Shown piece after piece: positions 1 through 5,195 of a stretch of 32,137 nucleotides of DNA. The notes below the pieces were generated by a model, which made no database searches, was not told the origin of the DNA, and saw only the letters and a program-made list of their open reading frames with translations. Position 1 is the stretch's first letter. Each line of letters opens with the position of its first letter. Source of the DNA: a virus; the IMG/VR virus record IMGVR_UViG_3300029319_000263, positions 1 to 32,137 of that record; one strand, written 5' to 3'. The position numbers and the translations under genes were made by a program.

Positions 1-2
1 AT

Positions 3-254
3 TTAAATGCAAAATATAACGAGGGATATTTAGATGGACAGCGTAATGCATATACAGAAGATGACATGAGAAAACAATACCAAAAAGGTTATACAGCCGG
101 GCAAAACTCAAAAGCTATACAAAAATCAGAACCATCAGATATTGTTCAAGACAAAACAAACACATCAACAATTGCATCAGGAGCAAGTTCTTCAACGGCT
201 TATATTTTTTACCATGATGGATCAACTGGAAATATACATATTAGGAACAATTAA
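3..254 (+). CDS. Small hypothetical protein, 5' end outside window
   Basis: The reading frame is open from the first complete codon of the window to a TAA at 252-254, so the gene is probably cut by the window edge; an internal ATG at 66 is the first methionine inside. The visible N-terminal part holds two copies of a motif of the form Y-x2-GY-x2-GQ (YNEGYLDGQRN and YQKGYTAGQNS) about 23 residues apart, joined by an acidic stretch. The rest is Ser/Thr-rich. No catalytic motif is visible and I do not recognise a family. It is followed after 3 nt by another small plus-strand frame, suggesting a short operon. The internal repeat and continuity upstream of the ATG argue that the frame is real. Confidence 0.5.
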   Translation, partial: LNAKYNEGYLDGQRNAYTEDDMRKQYQKGYTAGQNSKAIQKSEPSDIVQDKTNTSTIASGASSSTAYIFYHDGSTGNIHIRNN

Positions 255-257
255 ATC

Positions 258-455
258 TTGTATATCACACATTTGGTCTGCAAAGGACAAATCGGAGTCA
301 ACCCGATATATTATGGACTAACAGCAAAATTTAGACCTTGGTATTTCGATGGAAAAAAAGTTTATGTCGGTAGATTATATGAGACAAAATCAGAAGCACA
401 AGAAGCAGCAACAAGACTCAGGGCAGATTGTATGTTGCGGAGTTCACGTTTTTAA
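258..455 (+). CDS. Small hypothetical protein (65 aa)
   Basis: The frame begins with TTG 3 nt after the previous stop and encodes 65 residues with a plausible protein-like composition: an aromatic centre (RPWYFDGKKVYVGRLYETKSE) followed by an Ala/Glu/Arg-rich helix. The YVGRLY-x-TK-x-EA pattern resembles small DNA- or RNA-associated phage proteins of unknown function, but I cannot name a family. No strong Shine-Dalgarno sequence precedes the TTG, so translation would have to be coupled to the upstream gene. The last seven residues are less convincing, and an overlapping frame (379-528) continues with better-looking sequence, so an indel or frameshift near position 430 is possible. Confidence 0.45.
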   Translation: MYITHLVCKGQIGVNPIYYGLTAKFRPWYFDGKKVYVGRLYETKSEAQEAATRLRADCMLRSSRF

Positions 456-528
456 GGTTATAAATGGTACTAGATACTGGATTAGTACACCACCTAATGG
501 ATACGAGGATAAAATCTGGAGTAGATAG
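379..528 (+). CDS. Possible small overlapping ORF or frameshifted extension
   Basis: This frame (ATG at 379, another ATG at 364, stop TAG 526-528) overlaps the end of the preceding gene by 77 nt and encodes 49 residues. Its second half (VFKVINGTRYWISTPPNGYE) looks like real protein, whereas its first half is a Lys/Gln-rich run that may only mirror the other frame. Its TAG stop shares a base with the GTG start of the next gene, as in the tightly packed junctions elsewhere in the window. It is either an independent small gene or the true C-terminus of the upstream frame joined by a frameshift. I cannot decide between these. Confidence 0.3.
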   Translation: MRQNQKHKKQQQDSGQIVCCGVHVFKVINGTRYWISTPPNGYEDKIWSR

Positions 529-842
529 TGGCTTCTCTTAGATACCATGCAGGTCGCATGGTTCTATATGAAGAAGAACCTAATGTTTGGCGAGTAAAAA
601 TCAAAACAAAGCAAGGAAAAGTTAATTTGCCATTAAAAGCAAAAGACTTAGAAGCTGCTCTAATTGAGGCAGAATATTTGTATGCAGATGCAAGATGTTT
701 AAGTAGAAATCATCCAATATGTATTGAATGTATTCATTGGTTAGTTATAAAATCTGAGTGCGGATTAGGTATGCCCGAAGGTAAAGCTAGTGGGGGAGTT
801 TGGGCAAAGGATTGTGCTTATTTTTGGGAGAAGAAAATTTAG
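528..842 (+). CDS. Small cysteine-rich (putative metal-binding) protein
   Basis: This 104-residue protein starts with GTG at 528, preceded by a GGAG Shine-Dalgarno sequence 6 nt upstream; an ATG at 558 is an alternative. The N-terminal half is a basic beta-rich segment. The C-terminal half carries cysteines in the order C-x8-C-x2-C-x9-C, then GMPEGKASGGVWAKDC, which looks like a compact zinc or iron-binding fold. Small proteins with this CxxC, then C-L/G-x-PE-x-K-x-(S/T)GG-x-(W/Y)-A-x-DC arrangement occur in cyanobacteria and their phages, from memory, without a known function. Its 3' end overlaps the convergent minus-strand gene by 56 nt. Confidence 0.65.
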   Translation: MASLRYHAGRMVLYEEEPNVWRVKIKTKQGKVNLPLKAKDLEAALIEAEYLYADARCLSRNHPICIECIHWLVIKSECGLGMPEGKASGGVWAKDCAYFWEKKI

Positions 843-1089
843 CATCTAATTTATCAATATGATCCCCGGCTTGATTAATTATTTTAGTTAATCTAAAATT
901 TTCCATTGCGAAAGCACTTATAAGATCAGGAATATCGTCAGGATCAATATAATTAAATACTTCTCTTAATACCATCTCTACTTGGAATTCTTCTTCGAGA
1001 GATATGGTTGCCAATACCCAAGGTTCGACTTTACGTCTTTTTTTTGCTTGTTTGTTAAACCACCCTGACCAAGGCATTTCGATTTTCAT
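787..1089 (-). CDS. Hypothetical protein (100 aa), acidic helical
   Basis: I place the start at ATG 1089 because GGAGG lies 8 nt upstream; a TTG ten codons earlier has no ribosome-binding site. The protein begins MKIEMPWSGWFNKQAKKRRK, a basic segment that could contact nucleic acid or membrane. A helical acidic region follows, ending in a Pro/Lys-rich tail. No catalytic motif is seen and no family is named with confidence. The central helical part (IDPDDIPDLISAFAMENFR) resembles small helical proteins encoded by cyanophages, from memory. The gene converges with 528-842 and overlaps its last 56 nt, an uncommon arrangement that suggests strong compaction. Confidence 0.55.
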   Translation of the reverse strand: MKIEMPWSGWFNKQAKKRRKVEPWVLATISLEEEFQVEMVLREVFNYIDPDDIPDLISAFAMENFRLTKIINQAGDHIDKLDAKFSSPKNKHNPLPKLPH

Positions 1090-1133
1090 TAGAGTGTCCT
1101 CCACCCTAACGATAACCAAATATTCAAAAAAGT

Positions 1134-1331
1134 CTAGTTATTGCGTATATACTGTGCTTTTCTATCTTCTATTGTTTGCTCTGGATATTGTATTGTATGC
1201 CAAACGTGTTCACATTTGAAACATAATCTTCTTCTTATAATTATATGCTCCGAGTTTCTATCAGATTGAATTACTTTTTGTCTTGAGAGAGTTTTGCATT
1301 TTGGGCAAGTTACAAAATTTAATCGATGCAT
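1134..1331 (-). CDS. Zinc-ribbon protein, NrdR/Ogr-like finger
   Basis: A 65-residue basic protein with CPKC at residues 9-12 and CFKC at 37-40, with RRR just before the second pair and a W-x-T after it. This CPxC...RRR-x-C-x2-C-x3-W-x-T layout is that of the NrdR N-terminal zinc ribbon and of small Ogr/Delta-type phage transcription activators, which bind nucleic acid through one zinc ion. The protein lacks the ATP-cone of NrdR, so it is not NrdR itself. A role as a small transcription factor, perhaps for late genes, is an inference. The start ATG at 1331 lacks a clear ribosome-binding site and lies back-to-back with the plus-strand promoter at 1340-1368. Confidence 0.65.
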   Translation of the reverse strand: MHRLNFVTCPKCKTLSRQKVIQSDRNSEHIIIRRRLCFKCEHVWHTIQYPEQTIEDRKAQYIRNN

Positions 1332-1339
1332 CTGTAGAT

Positions 1340-1368
1340 TTGTATGGTTTTTTATCTTACTATATAAA
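1340..1368 (+). promoter_or_regulatory. Sigma-70-type promoter for the 21-aa peptide gene
   Basis: TTGTAT (1340-1345) and TATAAA (1363-1368) are separated by exactly 17 nt. They match the bacterial -35 (4 of 6) and -10 (5 of 6) consensus. Transcription would start near 1375, giving a leader of about a dozen bases before the ATG at 1387. The site lies between divergently oriented small genes, where a promoter is expected. It is a sequence match only; AT-rich DNA produces chance matches. Confidence 0.5.
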
Positions 1369-1386
1369 TAGTTATTAACAACAATT

Positions 1387-1452
1387 ATGCCTGGACATTA
1401 CGGAACAGGAATGGGTAAGAAAAAGAAAAAAAAGAAAGGCGGTAAAAAGTAA
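1387..1452 (+). CDS. Tiny lysine/glycine-rich basic peptide (21 aa)
   Basis: An ATG-to-TAA frame encodes 21 residues beginning MPGHYGTGMG and continuing with a run of seven lysines, two glycines and two lysines. It has nine Lys, no acidic residue and six Gly. It is too short for usual gene finders, but it sits just downstream of a good promoter-like sequence and ends exactly where the convergent gene's stop codon begins (1452/1453). Similar short MP-x-(H/Y)-YG...Lys-rich peptides occur, from memory, in other marine phages. A nucleic-acid-binding or charge-neutralising role is a guess. No Shine-Dalgarno sequence is visible, so initiation on a short leader would be needed. Confidence 0.45.
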   Translation: MPGHYGTGMGKKKKKKKGGKK

Positions 1453-1614
1453 TTACCTACCTGGAAACAAAGCTTTTTCTAACGCATCAACTAATCTGTC
1501 ATCAACTGTATTGTCAGTTTTTTTAACCATAGCTCGTATTATATCTAATGCGAGTTTTTTTAATGCTTTTCCACGAAGGAACGCAAAAATGATAGGCTCA
1601 ATGATTTTTAGCAT
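1453..1614 (-). CDS. Small membrane-associated protein with TDNTVDD motif
   Basis: A 53-residue frame (ATG 1614, TAA 1453-1455). The N-terminus MLKIIEPIIFAFLRG is hydrophobic and could insert into or lie along the membrane; a basic segment, the polar motif KKTDNTVDDR and an amphipathic C-terminal helix follow. Short proteins combining a hydrophobic N-terminus with a TDN-x-VDD motif are, from memory, common in phages of marine cyanobacteria and other bacteria, usually near lysis or structural genes and of unknown role. Its stop codon directly abuts the stop of the convergent 21-aa peptide gene. No clear ribosome-binding site is seen. Confidence 0.6.
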   Translation of the reverse strand: MLKIIEPIIFAFLRGKALKKLALDIIRAMVKKTDNTVDDRLVDALEKALFPGR

Positions 1615-1667
1615 TGTAAATAGGTAGTTGCTAGTCTAATAGTAGCTCAACCTATGCATCTAGAGCT

Positions 1668-1704
1668 ATAACCTCTTCTGTTAGTGGTCAATAGGAGAGG
1701 TTAT
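1668..1704. repeat. Perfect 9-bp inverted repeat, possible hairpin
   Basis: ATAACCTCT (1668-1676) is the exact reverse complement of AGAGGTTAT (1696-1704), with a 19-nt loop. The right arm covers the stop codon of the minus-strand gene 1701-1931. It could form an RNA hairpin at the 3' end of that transcript, or be a protein-binding dyad. There is no U-tract, so it is not a classical intrinsic terminator. The 1615-1700 stretch otherwise shows no gene. Confidence 0.55.
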
Positions 1705-1931
1705 CTTCTTGGTTTAATCTCTGCAACAGCAAGTTCTACTTCTTTTAGTCGATGAAATACTTCTTTCATGTCATCATGCATATCATCTATTTTTGTAGTT
1801 AACAATTCTATTGCAGTTGTATTACGCACGAGATCATCTCTTGATTGTCTTCCTCTATAAGAAACAGATCCTACAGATACAAAACAAGCCGTCATCATTG
1901 CTCCCCCAACTGCTGCTATTACTTCAACCAC
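1701..1931 (-). CDS. One-helix membrane protein with coiled-coil tail (76 aa)
   Basis: GTG start at 1931 with GAGGA about 8 nt upstream. Residues 2-23 form a hydrophobic, small-residue-rich segment (EVIAAVGGAMMTACFVSVG) likely to span the membrane. SYRGRQSRDDLV follows, then a long heptad-patterned helix (about 35-72). Proteins of this design are common in cyanophage genomes and resemble small holin-associated or baseplate-hub-associated membrane proteins, but their role is not established. The divergent neighbour at 1975 also encodes a membrane protein, so the pair may share a regulatory region in the 43 nt between them. Confidence 0.65.
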   Translation of the reverse strand: MVEVIAAVGGAMMTACFVSVGSVSYRGRQSRDDLVRNTTAIELLTTKIDDMHDDMKEVFHRLKEVELAVAEIKPRR

Positions 1932-1974
1932 TTTACGAGTCCTCTATCTATGTCTATTATGACAGAAAAAGGTT

Positions 1975-2334
1975 ATGACAGAACAGAAAAAGAAAAATCC
2001 GTTCCAAAAATTAAAAGATGGATTAGATGATAAAGAGGAACAGTTAGCTATTATTAGTCTTTTTGTGCGATTAGGTGTAGTTGTTTGGAGTGGATTTATC
2101 GTGACACTTAACTACATAACTATCCCCGGATATAGTGGAGATCCAAAAGATATCACGTTCCCTGCTTCGCTTTTAACTGGAGCTTTGGCAACATTTGGTT
2201 TAGAGGGATCAAAGAAACGTAGTGAGAAAGACAGCAAAGTTGCGGAAAACGAAGGTATGGTGCAGACTATAAGGGTAATAACACCTATTAAAATAGAAGG
2301 TGCTGAAGTAATCGACCCTAAATCTAAAAAATGA
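1975..2334 (+). CDS. Small integral membrane protein (holin-like topology)
   Basis: 119 residues. A charged N-terminus (about 1-24, Lys/Glu-rich) precedes a hydrophobic helix (about 24-48, IISLFVRLGVVVWSGFIVTL). A YITIPG loop and a second weaker hydrophobic segment (FPASLLTGALATFGL, about 61-77) come next, then a polar tail. Two-helix proteins of this size with charged ends could be holins, but no diagnostic holin motif is present and no endolysin lies nearby. Similar proteins occur in cyanophages, from memory. It is the first gene of an overlapping plus-strand operon: its TGA overlaps the ATG of the next gene (ATGA), so all four genes probably share one transcript. Confidence 0.6.
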   Translation: MTEQKKKNPFQKLKDGLDDKEEQLAIISLFVRLGVVVWSGFIVTLNYITIPGYSGDPKDITFPASLLTGALATFGLEGSKKRSEKDSKVAENEGMVQTIRVITPIKIEGAEVIDPKSKK

Positions 2335-2852
2335 AAAAGCTACTTCCATTTATTTTTGCACTATCAGCAGCAACTCCAAGTTATGCCGAGATTACAGCTA
2401 AATATGTAACTTCTGCACAAATTTCTGTTGAAGCTCCAGCAGTTATCACTAATGCTGCACCATCGAGTTACAGCATAAGCGGAAACAATGTTACCACATC
2501 TACAGGAACAGGAGATTCCGTTGTTACTAATGGTATTGGAGGACTTAATTTAGGCAGCTTAAGCAATGGAGTCCCAGCTTTGGTAAATACAAATAAATCC
2601 GTTACAACGGCTGGATCTTCGTTTAGTTTTTCTGAGAGTTATCAAGCTGGAGATGTGACGCAATCTGCTATTACTCCTAGTTCTGGTATTGCAAGTCTTC
2701 CTGTTTTAGGAGGTCAAACTACAGTAATGTCGGGAGGTACTGCTGGAACTTTAGCCCTTACGAGTCTTAGTTCTGGAATCCATACCTGTACTGCTGGTGG
2801 AAGTGGTACTAGCTGTATTGGATCTACTACTGTCAGCATAGAAATTGACTAA
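2331..2852 (+). CDS. Exported Ser/Thr-rich protein with signal peptide
   Basis: 173 residues with a textbook Sec signal sequence: MKK, hydrophobic LLPFIFALSAATP, and cleavage likely after SYA (residue 19). The mature part is rich in Ser, Thr, Gly, Val and Ala with regular beta-strand spacing and only two cysteines (HTC and TSC) near the C-terminus, which could form a disulfide outside the cytoplasm. I see no enzymatic motif. Export signals are unusual on phage proteins other than lysis factors. The gene overlaps both neighbours (4 and 8 nt), so the three exported proteins are likely made together. A surface, adhesin-like or envelope-modifying role is inference; similar proteins have been called structural in cyanophages. 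Confidence 0.65.
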   Translation: MKKLLPFIFALSAATPSYAEITAKYVTSAQISVEAPAVITNAAPSSYSISGNNVTTSTGTGDSVVTNGIGGLNLGSLSNGVPALVNTNKSVTTAGSSFSFSESYQAGDVTQSAITPSSGIASLPVLGGQTTVMSGGTAGTLALTSLSSGIHTCTAGGSGTSCIGSTTVSIEID

Positions 2853-3282
2853 ATTTTGTTTACTGCTAATATTCTTATACCCGATCAAAACTCTTGCTAC
2901 ACCTGTAGTTCCCCAGTTTCGATCTGGGTCGAGTACGACCAGCTCGACTTCTGAATCAGTTATAAATGAAACAATCACAAGTCATCAATATCGTACAGGT
3001 TACACATTCTCAGTTTCGGGTCACAATATTGAAAGCACAGACATTGATGGATACATTGATCCGACTCAGACAACTCTTAATGAACAAACTGTTGGAGGAG
3101 TAAATTTTAGTTGGACTTCAATAGATGGCACAACAAATCCAAGATGGAAGGTAGCAGTTCCCGGAAGTTCCTTCAGCTTGGTCGAAAGCGTCATGGCACC
3201 AGGTTTGGACACAATAACAACAATAAACAGAACTATAACAACCTCAACCACTACAGAATCTACAAGTACGTTTGGGCAATAG
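2845..3282 (+). CDS. Exported beta-rich protein, TTG start (145 aa)
   Basis: The frame starts with TTG at 2845, overlapping the end of the previous gene (TTGACTAA). No ATG or GTG would leave the signal sequence intact, so TTG with translational coupling is the best choice. Residues 1-19 (MTKFCLLLIFLYPIKTLA) form a signal peptide; the mature part has SVSGHNIE, YIDPTQTT, VNFSWTS and PGSSFSLVES-x-MAPGLDT motifs and a Thr-rich end. This pattern (a YRTGY strand, a (F/W)-x-W-T block, then P-G-x-x-F-x-x-x-E and APGLDT-x-T-x-x-RT) is, from memory, shared with proteins labelled virion structural in T4-like cyanophages. Its function is unknown. Confidence 0.6.
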   Translation: MTKFCLLLIFLYPIKTLATPVVPQFRSGSSTTSSTSESVINETITSHQYRTGYTFSVSGHNIESTDIDGYIDPTQTTLNEQTVGGVNFSWTSIDGTTNPRWKVAVPGSSFSLVESVMAPGLDTITTINRTITTSTTTESTSTFGQ

Positions 3283-3287
3283 CAATA

Positions 3288-3863
3288 TTGCTAAGTCCGA
3301 TTAAAACCCTTGCAAACACTACTGTTGCTAGTCCTCAATCTCAAAGTACCGGGGTAGTTAATAACAATGCCACAATGATAACTCCATCTAGCCATCCACA
3401 ATTTAGGATGTCTCAAGGGATTGTATGTTCTTCTCCTACCCTCACGATCACACCTTATATGACAGACTCGTGGAGTTTTAACCGCCCTATCGAATATGTA
3501 ACTCGTACACCAATCTATGACGAAGATACAGGGGAGATAAAATATTATTCAGAAATACCTAGATTTGAAAAAGATAATTTTAATCTTAACTATGGAATTT
3601 CTGCACAAATAAGCATTCCATTAGGCAAAGCACCAAGTCTTTGTTTAGAAGCAACAGAAGTAAATATAGAAAATCAAAAACTTTTAACACAAAAGCTAAA
3701 AATGGAAATGGAATTATATCGTCTTAAAATTTGCGGAGAGCAAGTGCGTAGCGGAGTTCAGTTTGTTGGTAAGTATGCAGTTACTTGTGAGGGCATACAA
3801 GTCTCTATACCACCTAACCAAGTAGTGCCTCATACACACAAAATTGAGCTAAAAAAACAATAA
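3288..3863 (+). CDS. Exported protein with C-terminal coiled coil; start uncertain
   Basis: The frame is open from 3111 to TAA at 3863, but the first 170 nt overlap the preceding gene in another frame and encode an unlikely basic sequence. The recognisable signal sequence (KYVWAIAILLSPIKTLA) begins near 3261, yet no ATG, GTG or TTG lies just before it. The first standard start after the upstream stop is TTG at 3288, used here; initiation at ATC 3258 would give a full signal peptide. The mature part contains SQGIVCSSPTLTITPYMTDS, a tyrosine-rich strand region, SIPLGKAPSLC and a helical segment with two later cysteines (KIC, VTC). Similar proteins occur in cyanophages, from memory; the role is unknown. 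Confidence 0.6.
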   Translation: MLSPIKTLANTTVASPQSQSTGVVNNNATMITPSSHPQFRMSQGIVCSSPTLTITPYMTDSWSFNRPIEYVTRTPIYDEDTGEIKYYSEIPRFEKDNFNLNYGISAQISIPLGKAPSLCLEATEVNIENQKLLTQKLKMEMELYRLKICGEQVRSGVQFVGKYAVTCEGIQVSIPPNQVVPHTHKIELKKQ

Positions 3864-3889
3864 AATAGCTTATTTTTTCTTATTTTTAG
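3849..3889. terminator. AT-rich bidirectional terminator candidate at convergent junction
   Basis: CTAAAAA (3849-3855) pairs with TTTTTAG (3883-3889), and inner AATAA/TTATT pairs around a short loop extend an imperfect AT-rich hairpin flanked by A and T runs on both strands. It lies exactly where the plus-strand operon (ending 3863) meets the long minus-strand unit (ending 3870). The lack of G-C pairs makes it a weak candidate. Confidence 0.3.
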
Positions 3890-4502
3890 TTAATCTTGAA
3901 ACTGCTTGTTTAACTAATGGCCGTACAAGCTGAAGTACCAATGGAGCAGAAGCACCAACCAAAGCAAGGCTAAAGACCCCAACAAACTGAGGGGCAGATG
4001 GAATGAACTGCTCTTTCCATTCAACTCTTTCATACTCGGTTATGCATTCTCGTTTGTCCGATGATAAGCGATGCGATACTACTTTTTCAAGCTTTTGTGA
4101 ATTTCTGAAATCGCCCACTCGCTGGTCTTTAGAGCCTGGACACTCAGGCACTTGCATATCTTTTTCTTTTTTTTCTTCAGGGATTTTAGGTGTCTCCGTT
4201 TCAGGTATTTCTGGATCTCCTCCCTGTGGCAATGGTTCTTCAACTATCGTCATTTGATTAGGATTGTAAACAGGAGGAATAAAACTTGGAAATGAAAAAT
4301 CACAAATTGTGTATGTGCCGTTTGGATCGTCTAACAACAAATTATGATTTCCTGTATTTTTAATATCTCTATGTTGATAAGTACATCCTGGTGTATTGAT
4401 ATCTAGATACTGATTTACAACAGGAATATTAGGTGTATAAGGTTCTGGAATATATATCTCAGGTATATATATTTCTGCAATATTTATACTAGGTATCCCC
4501 AT
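3870..4502 (-). CDS. Proline-rich protein with C-terminal membrane helix (210 aa)
   Basis: I start at ATG 4502, which overlaps the stop of the upstream gene (TGATG). The N-terminal 40 residues contain repeated IYIPE/PYTP-type Ile-Pro-Glu motifs, likely an extended polyproline-like structure. The middle has a Glu/Pro/Lys spacer and a conserved-looking block CPGSKDQRVGDFRNSQ followed by ECITEYERVEWKEQ. The C-terminus has a hydrophobic segment (about 168-192) ending in a very basic tail (RLTKNKKK). It resembles, from memory, proteins of T4-like cyanophages that share the CP...G block, a C-x-T-x-YE block and a final hydrophobic helix. Function is unknown. It is the last gene of the minus-strand unit and faces the exported cassette. 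Confidence 0.6.
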   Translation of the reverse strand: MGIPSINIAEIYIPEIYIPEPYTPNIPVVNQYLDINTPGCTYQHRDIKNTGNHNLLLDDPNGTYTICDFSFPSFIPPVYNPNQMTIVEEPLPQGGDPEIPETETPKIPEEKKEKDMQVPECPGSKDQRVGDFRNSQKLEKVVSHRLSSDKRECITEYERVEWKEQFIPSAPQFVGVFSLALVGASAPLVLQLVRPLVKQAVSRLTKNKKK

Positions 4503-4663
4503 CAATCAAAAGCATCTCTTTTTTTTAATACTTCTACTTGTGAAAAACATTTAGGACAAGATAAATTAGTCATTACCGAAAACTCAGGATAAGTTGGCAT
4601 AGACTCATCAATATCTATATCCCCACTTGGCAATAATTCAGTATCACACCAATAGCAATTCAC
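4502..4663 (-). CDS. Small zinc-ribbon protein with two CxxC motifs (53 aa)
   Basis: Reading the minus strand from GTG 4663 to TGA 4502-4504 gives 53 residues beginning MNCYWCDTELLPSGD, with a second pair in MTNLSCPKCFSQVEV. Two CxxC pairs spaced by about 30 residues make a classic zinc ribbon. The start shares a base with the preceding TAG stop (TAGTG), and its own stop overlaps the next ATG (TGATG), so it is locked into the operon. Tiny proteins beginning MNC-x2-C-x-TELI with a later TNLSCP-x-C block are, from memory, widespread in cyanophages and of unknown role. The GTG start and small size would make it easy to miss. Confidence 0.7.
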   Translation of the reverse strand: MNCYWCDTELLPSGDIDIDESMPTYPEFSVMTNLSCPKCFSQVEVLKKRDAFD

Positions 4664-4902
4664 TAGATTCCAAGTTTTTTAGCTTCTGGAGGTAGTGGCA
4701 ATGATGGCCCTGTTAAATCAGGAACAACATTATCTAATGCTTTTGGCATAAGTCCTTGTACATTACCTAGAACTTCATTCATTATTTTTGTTTTAAACTG
4801 TTCGCTAGTTAGGTACTTATAACCAAAAAATGCTGAAACTAAAGTACTGACTATAAGTACAAATGAAGCTATACTCAAAATATTAGAGATTTTTTGAAAC
4901 AT
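4663..4902 (-). CDS. Small one-helix membrane protein (79 aa)
   Basis: 79 residues. MFQKISN is followed by a hydrophobic span (about 8-30, ILSIASFVLIVSTLVSAFFGY), then an amphipathic region (LTSEQFKTKIMNEVLG) and a Pro-rich end (LTGPSLPLPP). This suggests a single membrane helix with a soluble C-terminus. Similar proteins with a K-I-M-N-x-V-x-G-N-V motif occur in T4-like cyanophages, from memory, without assigned function. No ribosome-binding site is clear. It is followed by the zinc-ribbon gene with a one-base TAGTG overlap, so the two are probably translationally coupled. Confidence 0.65.
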   Translation of the reverse strand: MFQKISNILSIASFVLIVSTLVSAFFGYKYLTSEQFKTKIMNEVLGNVQGLMPKALDNVVPDLTGPSLPLPPEAKKLGI

Positions 4903-4934
4903 GATTAAAGAAGCAATAATAAAAGCTTTAGCAC

Positions 4935-5165
4935 CTATTTCTTTGATGGTGCTTTTTCTGATTGTTGGTCTTGCACCACTTTATCTGATTGCTGGTTTGC
5001 TTGTTCGATCTTCAACAAGTTCTCTCCAAACTGAATCCCACCCTCAATCATTGAAATAAGTTTTGTTTCTTGTTCAACAACAGTCTTTGCTTGGTCTAAT
5101 CTTTCTTTGTGTGATTTAAGTTCTTGCTTCCACTCAAGGATTTGCTTTTGCGTGATTTCTAGCAT
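4935..5165 (-). CDS. Coiled-coil protein (76 aa)
   Basis: 76 residues predicted almost entirely helical, with regular heptads in about 3-45 (EITQKQILEWKQELKSHKER onward) and a Gln/Ser/Lys-rich polar tail ending KAPSKK. No membrane span or enzymatic motif is seen. It may be an assembly partner of its neighbours or a spanin-like or chaperone helix, but nothing in the sequence decides. It follows the long fibre gene after 30 nt, with a TATAAT-like sequence in the gap on its own strand that could give it a separate promoter. Confidence 0.5.
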   Translation of the reverse strand: MLEITQKQILEWKQELKSHKERLDQAKTVVEQETKLISMIEGGIQFGENLLKIEQANQQSDKVVQDQQSEKAPSKK

Positions 5166-5195
5166 AAAGTTTTTTCTTTTATTATATACATAGTT

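Noticed and set aside
4930-4953. AGCACC...GGTGCT hairpin followed by TTTTT on the plus strand
   Set aside because: It lies largely within the minus-strand coiled-coil coding end and no plus-strand transcript is expected here; on the minus strand the U-tract is weak. A chance terminator is likely.
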